Of a stretch of 64,000 bases of DNA, positions 46,967 to 53,962 are shown one piece after another (positions within the stretch are counted from its first letter, which is position 1; every line of letters begins with the position of its first letter). Under the pieces are notes generated by a model. The model was not told where the DNA came from. It did not search any database and saw only the letters and a program-made list of their open reading frames with translations. Both the position numbers and the translations under genes were made by a program. Location of the stretch: positions 1 to 64,000 of the forward strand of contig NZ_JAHKRN010000014.1 of NCBI RefSeq assembly GCF_019396385.1, in the 5' to 3' direction. This stretch comes from Nonomuraea harbinensis. Its GTDB lineage: Bacteria; Actinomycetota; Actinomycetes; Streptosporangiales; Streptosporangiaceae.

Positions 46967-47959
46967 ATGGCGACGATCGGTGACGTGGCGGCCGCGGCCG
47001 GAGTCAGCCGCAGCACGGCCTCCTACGCCCTGTCCGGCAAGCGGTCCATCTCCGAAGGGGCGCGCAGGCGGGTGCTGGAGGCCGCCGAGGCGCTCGGCTA
47101 CACGCCCAACGCCGGCGCCCGCGCGCTCGCCACCTCCCAGACGATGGTGCTCGGCCTGCTTGCCCGGTTCCACGCCGGCGAGTTCGCGCCCGCGATGACG
47201 CAGTACATCCTCGGCGTCACCGACACCGCCCGTGACCTCGGCTACGACACCCTGCTGGTCACCGAGCCCGACGGGGCCGGGGCGCTGCGGCGGATCACCG
47301 ACTCGCGGATGGTCGACGGCGTGGTGCGGCTGAACGTCGCGCACGACGACCTTCGGCTCCCGGTCCTGCGGGCCGCGCCGCAGCCCGGCGCGCTGGTCGG
47401 GCTGCCCGGCGACTGTTCCGGCGTGGACGTGTTCGACCTGGACTTCGAGCAGGCCGGGCGGGTCATGGTCGACCGTCTGCACGGCCTCGGGCACCGCGAG
47501 CTGATCCTGGTCTCGCAGCCGGAGCACGTGGTCGAGCGCGGCGGCGCCTACGTGTGGCGGCTGCGCGACGCCGCGCTGGAGCGGGCACGCCGGCTGGGCG
47601 TCCGGCTGCACGCGGTGTACGGGGAGTCGCGCAGGCCCGCCGCGGAGCGGATGCTCGGCGCCCTGCTCGACGCCCGTCCCGGGGCGACCGGGCTGCTGCT
47701 CGACAACGAGGCGGCCGCCGCCGCGCTGCCCTCCGTCACGCGGGCGCGCGGGCTGGAGGGCCTGTCGGTCGTCGGGCGCTACTCCGCGGAGTTCGCCGAG
47801 ACCTTCGCGCTGCCGTACGCGTACGTCGAGAGCGCGCCGGACCGGCTCGGCGAGATGGCGGTCCGGCAGCTGGTGCGCCGGATCGAATCCGCGCGGGCCC
47901 GGGCGGAGCCGTTCGTGGTGCGGCTCGTCCCCGCCGAGCTGACGTCCCCGCCGAGCTGA
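46967..47959 (+). CDS. LacI-family transcriptional regulator
   Basis: The 330-residue regulator has a LacI helix-turn-helix at the N-terminus (TIGDVAAAAGVSRSTASYALSG), the hinge NAGARALATSQT and a periplasmic-binding-protein-like sensor domain (VLGLLARFHAGEFAPAMTQYI). It likely responds to a sugar. ATG 46967 is chosen since GGAGACGAGA lies just upstream; ATG 46955 would place that site within the gene. A perfect operator is present at 46939-46952. The 3' end carries a 17-bp tandem triplication that changes the C-terminus. The genes it once controlled may be gone (see the fragment at 46581). Confidence 0.92.
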   Translation: MATIGDVAAAAGVSRSTASYALSGKRSISEGARRRVLEAAEALGYTPNAGARALATSQTMVLGLLARFHAGEFAPAMTQYILGVTDTARDLGYDTLLVTEPDGAGALRRITDSRMVDGVVRLNVAHDDLRLPVLRAAPQPGALVGLPGDCSGVDVFDLDFEQAGRVMVDRLHGLGHRELILVSQPEHVVERGGAYVWRLRDAALERARRLGVRLHAVYGESRRPAAERMLGALLDARPGATGLLLDNEAAAAALPSVTRARGLEGLSVVGRYSAEFAETFALPYAYVESAPDRLGEMAVRQLVRRIESARARAEPFVVRLVPAELTSPPS

Positions 47960-47986
47960 CGTCCCCGCCGAGCTGACGTCGCCGGG
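47936..47986. repeat. 17-bp tandem triplication across the LacI gene stop
   Basis: Two exact copies of GAGCTGACGTCCCCGCC (47936-47952, 47953-47969) and a third diverged copy (47970-47986) follow one another. Because 17 is not a multiple of three, the second copy brings a TGA (47957-47959) into frame. Read from the third copy alone, the gene would end AELTSPGA at 47991-47993. Confidence 0.85.
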
Positions 47987-47993
47987 CGCCTGA

Positions 47994-48962
47994 TCAGCCG
48001 GCGGACCAGCCGCCGTCCACCGGCACGATCGCGCCGTTGACGAACGAGGCCGCGTCCGAGGCGAGGAAGAGCGCGGCGTCGGCCATCTGCTCCGGCCGGG
48101 CGAGCTGGTCGCCGAGCGCGAGCACGGGGCTCAGGCGGGCGGCGCCGGTCGGGTCGAAGGTGGCGCCGTCGGCGATGCCGGTCAGGGTGGCGCCGGGCAG
48201 GATGGCGTTGCAGCGGATCCCGTCCTTGGCGTACGCCCAGGCCACGCTGCGGGTCATGCCGACGACGCCGTGCTTGGACGCGGTGTAGGCGGCCCCCGCC
48301 GCGCCGCCGCGCACGCCGGCCTCCGACGCGGTGTTGACGATCGCGCCGCGGCCCGCGCGCAGCATGTGCGGCAGCACCGCGCGGGTCACCAGGAAAGTTC
48401 CGGTCAGGTTGACCCGCAGCACCCGGTCCCACAGCTCGGGTGAGATGTCGGCGGGCAGCGCCATGTCGTCGATGATCCCGGCATTGTTGAAGAGCGCGTC
48501 GATCCGCCCGTACGCGCTGATCGCGCTCTCCACGAGCGCCGCGACCGCCCCCTCATCACCCACGTCCGCCGCCACAGCCACCGCGACCCCACCGCCGCCT
48601 CCACCGTTCGGCCCGCCGACCGCTCCACCGTTCGGCCCGCCGACCGCCCCGCCGTTCGGCTCGCCGACCCCGCCGTTCGGCCCACCGTTCGGCCCGGCGA
48701 CCGCCCCGCCGACCGCCTCGCCGTTCGGCCCGTTGTCGGGTGTCGCGTCCGGTGCGCCGGTCTTTCCGGACGACCGGTCGCCGGTATTCGAGGGGGCGCC
48801 GCTCGCGGCGTGGATCTCCGCGGCCGTCCGGGCGGCGCGGTCCTCGTCGATGTCGCAGACGACGACGCGGCCTCCGGCGGCGGCGAAGGCCAGGGCCATC
48901 GCCCTGCCGATTCCGGAGCCCGCGCCGGTGACGAGGGCGACGCGGTCGTCGAAGGTGGTCAC
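47994..48962 (-). CDS. Short-chain dehydrogenase with a Gly/Pro/Asn repeat insert
   Basis: The 322-residue classical SDR has TGAGSGIG (12-19), NNAG, a catalytic Ser in NTASEAG, YTASK and a C-terminal DGGWSAG. The usual length is about 250; the difference is an insert of about 70 residues (roughly 55-124) between helix C and strand 4, rich in repeats of PNGGAVGG. The insert lies at the adenine-binding edge of the Rossmann fold and may be a flexible loop. The N-terminal VVVCDIDEDRA suggests NAD. It is divergent from the TetR gene with an 18-bp palindromic operator between, so it is probably repressed by it. The second operator copy suggests it works with the flavoprotein at 49589. Confidence 0.88.
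   Translation of the reverse strand: MTTFDDRVALVTGAGSGIGRAMALAFAAAGGRVVVCDIDEDRAARTAAEIHAASGAPSNTGDRSSGKTGAPDATPDNGPNGEAVGGAVAGPNGGPNGGVGEPNGGAVGGPNGGAVGGPNGGGGGGVAVAVAADVGDEGAVAALVESAISAYGRIDALFNNAGIIDDMALPADISPELWDRVLRVNLTGTFLVTRAVLPHMLRAGRGAIVNTASEAGVRGGAAGAAYTASKHGVVGMTRSVAWAYAKDGIRCNAILPGATLTGIADGATFDPTGAARLSPVLALGDQLARPEQMADAALFLASDAASFVNGAIVPVDGGWSAG
48601..48735. repeat. 24-bp coding tandem repeats in the SDR gene
   Basis: The unit CCACCGTTCGGCCCGCCGAC followed by CGCT or CGCC occurs at 48601-48624 and 48625-48648. Shortened or rearranged copies follow to about 48735. All lengths are multiples of three. On the coding strand the unit reads AVGGPNGG. It is a minisatellite within an enzyme gene, not a CRISPR, since units are contiguous. 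Confidence 0.8.
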
Positions 48963-48992
48963 AGAGGTCGTCCTCTCGCTGGGCGGGCCAGA

Positions 48993-49010
48993 CCGGACAA
49001 TGTTGTCCGG
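48993..49010. promoter_or_regulatory. TetR operator, site 1 (SDR/TetR divergent gap)
   Basis: CCGGACAATGTTGTCCGG has perfect 8-bp arms around two central bases. It lies 18 bp before the TetR ATG and 31 bp before the SDR start. Site 2 at 51243-51260 differs only in the centre. Confidence 0.8.
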
Positions 49011-49027
49011 TTGCTACGATAGCCGCC

Positions 49028-49585
49028 ATGCCTGCCGAGCGTCGACCGAATCGTGGACCGAGCGCCGCGGCGGAGAACCGCGCGGCGCTCATCGCGGCGG
49101 CCCGCGAGGTCTTCGCCGGTGCCGGCTACGACGCGCCGCTGAGCATGGTCGCCCGCGCGGCCGGTGTCGGGCAGGGCAGCCTCTACCGCCACTTCCCCGA
49201 CCGGGTCAGCCTCGCGCTGGCCGTGTTCGAAGACAGCGTGGCCGAGCTCGAGGCGCTCGCCGCCCGCCCCGGCGCCACGCTCGACGACCTGCTCGCCCTG
49301 ATCACCGAGCAGGCCATCGCCTCCACCGCGTTCGTCGCCATGGTGACCGTGCCGCCGCAGCCCGACGAGCGCATCCTGGAGCTGCGCGAGCGCGTCGCCG
49401 AGCTGCTGGCGGCCCGGCTCCCGGCGGCGCGGGAGGCCGGCCGGGTCCGCGACGGCGTGACGGCCGGCGACCTGATCCTGGCCGTCGGCATGCTCGCCCT
49501 GCTGCTCTCCAAGGTCCCGGCGCCGGAGCGGCCCGCGACGGCCGAGCGGATGTGGGCCCTGCTGCGCCGGGGCGTCGAGCCCTGA
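49028..49585 (+). CDS. TetR-family transcriptional regulator
   Basis: The 185-residue regulator has the TetR helix-turn-helix (ALIAAAREVFAGAGYDAPLSMVARAAGVGQGSLYRHFPDR) near residues 19-58, then an all-helical ligand domain. Two near-identical 18-bp palindromes, one here and one 2.2 kb away before the flavoprotein gene, define a small regulon: itself, the SDR and the flavoprotein. The ligand is probably a substrate of those two oxidoreductases. It is convergent with the flavoprotein gene, with a 3-bp gap. Confidence 0.92.
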   Translation: MPAERRPNRGPSAAAENRAALIAAAREVFAGAGYDAPLSMVARAAGVGQGSLYRHFPDRVSLALAVFEDSVAELEALAARPGATLDDLLALITEQAIASTAFVAMVTVPPQPDERILELRERVAELLAARLPAAREAGRVRDGVTAGDLILAVGMLALLLSKVPAPERPATAERMWALLRRGVEP

Positions 49586-49588
49586 GCG

Positions 49589-51217
49589 TCACCGCGTGGC
49601 GGCGTGCCGAGACGCGAGATAGCCGAAGACGACGGCAGGTCCGATGGTCGAGCCGGGCCCCGGATACGTGCGCCCCATGACCGACGCCGTCGTGTTGCCC
49701 GCCGCGTACAGGCCCGTGACGACCGAGCCGTCCTCGCGCAGCACGCGCGCGTGCTCGTCGGTGAGCAGCCCGCCCTTGGTGCCCAGGTCGCCGGGATGCA
49801 CCCGGACGGCCCGGAACGGCCCCTTCTCCAGCGGCCCCAGGTTCGGGTTCGGCTTGACCCGGGGGTCGCCGTAGTAGTTGTCGTAGACGGTCCGGCCGCG
49901 CCCGAAGTCCTCGTCCACGCCGGTGCGGGCGAAGCCGTTGAACCGCTCGACGGTCGCGAGCAGCCGCTCCGGCGCCACGTCGATCTTCCTGGCCAGCGTC
50001 TCCAGCGACGCGGCTTCGAAGAGGATGCCGGCCCGCGTCCACTCCTTCTTGTGGCCGAGCAGGGAGGTGTTCAGGTAACGCCGCGCGTGGCGGGCCTCGG
50101 TGATCAGCCACATCGGCCCCGGCACGTCGTGCCGGAGCATGTGGTGCCCGAGGTCGACGTACGACTCCGACTCGTTGGCGAAGCGGTCGCCGCGCGCGTC
50201 CACCATGAGCCCGAAGGGCATGGACCGCTCGGCGACCATGAAGTGGGCGTCGCCCCCGGTGCCGAGCACGCTCGCGCCCCACCAGGCGTCGTCCATGAGC
50301 GCCAGCGCGCCGCCCGCCCGCGCGCCCGCGTCGATGGCGGTGCCCAGGTCGCCCTCCGGCGCCGAGGAGTAGCCGGGCAGGCCGTGGTGCTTCTCACGCC
50401 ACTCCCGGTTCCGCGCGAAGCCGCCGCCGCCCAGCACCACGCCGCGCCGGGCGCGGACCCTGCGCCGCCGGCCGTCCTTCTCGACGACGGCGCCGGTCAC
50501 CTCGCCGTCCTCCACGACCAGTTCGACGACCGGGGCCGAGAGCCAGACCGGCGTCTGCTGCGTACGGACGATGTGCATGAGCGAGCACACCAGCGCCCCG
50601 CCGAGACCGACCGGCCGCTTCCCGCTCGCGTACGCGCCGAGCGACCGGAACACGAACCGCGCGCCGCGCACGAACCCGCTGACGGTGGACCAGGCGCGCG
50701 TCAGCAGCCACACGTCGTCTGTCATGAGGGGGAGCGGGACGCCGTCCCGGGCGCGTGAGGAGGCGTACCAGTCGCCGAGCAGCCTGGTGTCGAAGGCGGC
50801 GACCTCCAGCGAGCGGCCCACCTTGCCGCCCGGCCGGTCCGGGTAGTAGTCGGGGTAGTCGGGCGACCTGCGCCAGCGGACCCCCTTGCGGCCGAGGAAC
50901 CGCACGACTTCGGGGCCGGTGCGGAGGAACGCCATCCTGCGCTCCGGCGACGAGGCCGGTCCCGCGTCCCCGATGACGTCGTCCATGTACTCCAGGGCCT
51001 CCTTGGTGGAGTCCCGGACGCCGTCCCGGATCATCAGCGGGTTCGCCGGCATCCACAGCCCGCCCCCGGAAATGGACGTGGTGCCGCCCCACTTCGCGGT
51101 GCTCTCCACCACCAGCACGTCCAGGCCCTGGTCGGCGGCGGTGACGGCGGCGGTCAGCCCGGCCGCGCCCGTGCCCGCGACGAGGACGTCCACGAGGTAG
51201 TCCCACTGGTCGCTCAT
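49589..51217 (-). CDS. FAD-dependent dehydrogenase, 3-ketosteroid-delta1-dehydrogenase-like
   Basis: The 542-residue flavoprotein has the FAD motif GTGAAG (15-20), KWGGTTSISGGGLWMP, the central GGFARNREWREKH and the C-terminal GLYAAGNTTASVMGRTYPGPGSTIGPAV, which matches the KstD group of fumarate-reductase-like enzymes. Members remove hydrogens next to a ketone in steroid rings or related cyclic ketones. The Tyr in RTYPGPG fits the catalytic Tyr region of that group. A strong GGAGGAGAG precedes the ATG 51217. The TetR operator site 2 lies 24 bp upstream. With the co-regulated SDR it could form an alcohol-to-ketone-to-enone sequence. Confidence 0.85.
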   Translation of the reverse strand: MSDQWDYLVDVLVAGTGAAGLTAAVTAADQGLDVLVVESTAKWGGTTSISGGGLWMPANPLMIRDGVRDSTKEALEYMDDVIGDAGPASSPERRMAFLRTGPEVVRFLGRKGVRWRRSPDYPDYYPDRPGGKVGRSLEVAAFDTRLLGDWYASSRARDGVPLPLMTDDVWLLTRAWSTVSGFVRGARFVFRSLGAYASGKRPVGLGGALVCSLMHIVRTQQTPVWLSAPVVELVVEDGEVTGAVVEKDGRRRRVRARRGVVLGGGGFARNREWREKHHGLPGYSSAPEGDLGTAIDAGARAGGALALMDDAWWGASVLGTGGDAHFMVAERSMPFGLMVDARGDRFANESESYVDLGHHMLRHDVPGPMWLITEARHARRYLNTSLLGHKKEWTRAGILFEAASLETLARKIDVAPERLLATVERFNGFARTGVDEDFGRGRTVYDNYYGDPRVKPNPNLGPLEKGPFRAVRVHPGDLGTKGGLLTDEHARVLREDGSVVTGLYAAGNTTASVMGRTYPGPGSTIGPAVVFGYLASRHAATR

Positions 51218-51240
51218 CCAGCTCTCCTCCGGATCCGCAA

Positions 51241-51262
51241 TACCGGACAATACTGTCCGGTA
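51241..51262. promoter_or_regulatory. TetR operator, site 2 (flavoprotein promoter)
   Basis: TACCGGACA and TGTCCGGTA are perfect 9-bp arms around ATAC. The inner 18 bp (CCGGACAATACTGTCCGG) match site 1 at 48993-49010 except at the centre. It lies 24 bp upstream of the flavoprotein ATG on the minus strand. Confidence 0.8.
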
Positions 51263-51355
51263 CGGTCCAGTCTGCGTGATCGCCGAGCGTGGAGTCAAAC
51301 GCCTGCCGTAGGCTGAGAAATCATCATTCGGCGGGCGAAACTTTCGGGGGAGCGC

Positions 51356-52504
51356 GTGGGGCGCTGGGTGCACACGTGGACGTCGGCGCCGCAGCTCACC
51401 GAACCGGAGAACTTGCCGCCCGCCCCGTACGCCGGGCGCGGCCCGGTCATGGCCCGCAGCACCCTGCGGCAGACCGTGCGGGTGTCGATCGGCGGCGAGC
51501 GGCTGCGGCTGCGGTTCTCCAACGCGTTCGGCGGGACGCCGCTGCCCCTCACCCGGGTCACGGTCGCGCTGCCCGCGGGCGGGCGGGCAGGGGAGAGCGC
51601 GGTCGTGCCGGAGAGCATCCGGGCGGCGACGTTCCACGGTCGGCCCTCGGCGGTCGTGCCCGCCGGCGCGCAGGTGGTGTCCGACCCGGTGGACCTCCCC
51701 CTGGCCGCGGGCGCGGTGCTGACGGTGAGCCTCCACCTCGCCGACGGGCGGGCGCCGGAGGACGTCACCTCGCATCCCGGCTCCCGTACCACCTCCCACC
51801 TGGCCGGAGGCGACCAGACCGGGAGCGCGGACCTGGCCGGCGCGACGCCGGTGGAGCACTGGTACTTCCTGAGCGGCGTCGAGGCGGAGGCGCCGGCGCC
51901 GCTGCTCGCCCTCCTCGGCGACTCGCTCACCGACGGCAGAGGATCGACGACCGACCACAACGACCGCTGGCCCGACCAGCTCTTCGACCGGCTGGGCGGC
52001 TTCGCGATCGCCAACCAGGCGGCCGGGGGCAACCGGGTGCTCAACGACGGACTCGGCCCGAGCGCGCTGGCCCGGCTGGACCGCGACGTGCTCGCGCTGG
52101 GCGGGGTCAGGTGGCTGATCGTGTTCGAGGGGGTCAACGACCTCGGGACCGCCGACGTCGACGCCCAGGAGAGCGTCGCCGCCGACCTGGTCGCCGCCTA
52201 CGAGCAGATCGTCGTGCGCGCGCACGCGCACGACATCCTCGTGTACGGCGCCACGCTCACGCCTCTGGGCGGCCATCCCTACGACGATTCGCGGGGCCGC
52301 CGCGAGGCCGCCAGACAGGCGGTCAACGCGTGGATCCGCACCGGTGACGTGTTCGACGCGGTGATCGACTTCGACCGGGCGGTGCGCGACCCGGCCCACC
52401 CGCGCAGGCTGCTCCGGGCCTGCGACGCCGGCGACCACCTGCACCTCTCCCCGGCGGGCTACCGGACCCTGGCCCACGCCGTGCCCGCGAGCCTGCTGGC
52501 CTGA
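51356..52504 (+). CDS. SGNH/GDSL-family hydrolase
   Basis: The 382-residue esterase/lipase has the GDSL block LLALLGDSLTDG with nucleophile Ser190, AAGGNRVL (Gly block), FEGVNDLG (Asn block), and the catalytic Asp360/His363 pair in DAGDHLHLSPAGY. The N-terminal 175 residues form a beta domain (WVHTWTSAPQL, LRQTVRVSIGGERLRLRFSNAFG) seen in many actinomycete GDSL enzymes. No signal peptide is evident. Start GTG 51356 follows GGGGGAG. Substrates are esters, possibly acetylated sugars or lipids. Confidence 0.9.
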   Translation: MGRWVHTWTSAPQLTEPENLPPAPYAGRGPVMARSTLRQTVRVSIGGERLRLRFSNAFGGTPLPLTRVTVALPAGGRAGESAVVPESIRAATFHGRPSAVVPAGAQVVSDPVDLPLAAGAVLTVSLHLADGRAPEDVTSHPGSRTTSHLAGGDQTGSADLAGATPVEHWYFLSGVEAEAPAPLLALLGDSLTDGRGSTTDHNDRWPDQLFDRLGGFAIANQAAGGNRVLNDGLGPSALARLDRDVLALGGVRWLIVFEGVNDLGTADVDAQESVAADLVAAYEQIVVRAHAHDILVYGATLTPLGGHPYDDSRGRREAARQAVNAWIRTGDVFDAVIDFDRAVRDPAHPRRLLRACDAGDHLHLSPAGYRTLAHAVPASLLA

Positions 52505-52684
52505 GACCCGGATCCGCGCGCGCTTTTCCCGCCACAGTCGTGACTGTTGAGATCATTGTTAGGCGTGGTTCCGATTTCCGGCGGCCGCCTCATGAATGGC
52601 GCTCTTTCCCATGGCATAGTTGTCCACGGACAGTTTCCGGGGCGATCCTTTTTCCACGCGCACGATCGAACGGGGCAGATATTC

Positions 52685-53953
52685 GTGAATCGTCTCGTGA
52701 TTCCGCACCACATGTTCGAGGCCCTCGCCGCCGGTCACGGGGGTGCCGCGGCCGGCCGGTTTCTGGCCGACGCGGCCCGCGACCGCAATCTCGTGCTCGT
52801 CAAGGCAGTGGCCGGCGCCGAGGCGATCGGCGACGCTTTCGAAGCGCTGGCCCGCATGCACGAGACGGCTCCCCGGCAGGTCGATCGCCTTCTGCGTTAC
52901 CCCGCCGTCGGCGCGTGGGCGCTGGCCGCATCACGCGCCTTACGCGACGGCGACCACATTCCGCAGCCCAGCCGGCCGGCCGTTCTGGCGGCCGTCGCGG
53001 CGCTGCGGGCGCGGGTGCCCTTCGAGACCCGCGTGACCGCGCGCCCGGGCGAGCTCATGTTCCCCTCGCTGGGCCGCGCCTCGATCGGCGGCGCGGATTG
53101 CTCGATCGAGATCACCCCGGAGGGCGGCGCGATCACCTCCGCCCGGTCCCGGGTCGAGATCCCCGCCGACCCCGCCCGCGACGGCGGGGGATGGCTCGGG
53201 CTGCGACGCCTCACCGCGCGCCACCCGCTGGGCGACCTCCATCTCGTGCTGGACGACCTCGACCCCTACCGGTTTCCGCGGGAGGGCCGGCTGGCCGGGC
53301 GGCTCACCGCGGCCGAGGTCGCCGCCTGGCGCGAGGTGCTCCAGGAGGCCTGGGAGATCCTGCGGGCGGGCCACGCGCGGTCCGCCGACGAGATCGGCAC
53401 GATGATCTCGGTCATGGCGCCGATCGCGGGAGGGGGATGGCCCGCCAGCGGCACGTCGCGCACGACCTTCGGCTGCGTCGCGCTGGCCCGTCCCTCAAGC
53501 GCGCCGAACCTCGCCGCGACACTGGTGCACGAGGTGCAGCACGCCAAACTCACCATGCTTCTCCATCTGGTCGACCTGATCGCGGTGGATCCCGGCGCGC
53601 GCTACTACGCGCCGTGGCGTCACGACCCGCGGCCGATCAGCGGGCTGCTGCACGGCACGTACGCCCATCTCGGCGTCGCGGGCTTCTGGCGGCGGCAGCG
53701 GCAGGTGGACGACAGCCTCACCGCGCACGCCGAGTTCGCCCGGTGGCGCGCGGCCGCCGCCTCGACCGCGCGGGTGATCTACGACAGCTCGGCGCTGACC
53801 CCGGTCGGGCGCCGGTTCGTGGAGGGCATGATGGCGACCCTCCGCGCCTTCGACGACGAGGAGGTACCCGCCCGCGCCGCCGAGCTCGCGCGCCAGGCCG
53901 CCGACCGGCACCGGCGCGACTTCGGCCGGGCCGGCGGCGAAGCGCGGGTCTGA
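52685..53953 (+). CDS. HExxH-type peptide beta-hydroxylase-like protein
   Basis: The 422-residue protein matches the family annotated as HEXXH motif-containing putative peptide modification protein, later named aKG-HExxH-type peptide beta-hydroxylase. It opens IPHHMFEALAAGHGG and FLADAARDRNLVLVKAV, typical of the family. The metal site LVHEVQHAKLTMLLH has HExxH at residues 282-286, followed by RYYAPWRHDPRPISGLLHGTYAHLGVAGFW, which supplies the likely third ligand and 2-oxoglutarate contacts. Tested members hydroxylate side chains in ribosomal peptides. I chose GTG 52685 by alignment of the N-terminus; ATG 52592 and TTG 52547 would extend it. It ends ten bases from the convergent FxsT-like gene and likely acts on the peptide encoded at 56603. 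Confidence 0.82.
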   Translation: MNRLVIPHHMFEALAAGHGGAAAGRFLADAARDRNLVLVKAVAGAEAIGDAFEALARMHETAPRQVDRLLRYPAVGAWALAASRALRDGDHIPQPSRPAVLAAVAALRARVPFETRVTARPGELMFPSLGRASIGGADCSIEITPEGGAITSARSRVEIPADPARDGGGWLGLRRLTARHPLGDLHLVLDDLDPYRFPREGRLAGRLTAAEVAAWREVLQEAWEILRAGHARSADEIGTMISVMAPIAGGGWPASGTSRTTFGCVALARPSSAPNLAATLVHEVQHAKLTMLLHLVDLIAVDPGARYYAPWRHDPRPISGLLHGTYAHLGVAGFWRRQRQVDDSLTAHAEFARWRAAAASTARVIYDSSALTPVGRRFVEGMMATLRAFDDEEVPARAAELARQAADRHRRDFGRAGGEARV

Positions 53954-53962
53954 CCCCGTCCG

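Noticed and set aside
48601..48735. CRISPR-like repeats
   Set aside because: Units are contiguous without spacers, lie in frame within an SDR gene and vary in length by multiples of three.
52621..52632. TGTCC-AC-GGACA upstream of the HExxH gene as another TetR operator
   Set aside because: The half-sites are in reverse order compared with CCGGACA...TGTCCGG and only 5 bp long; probably chance.
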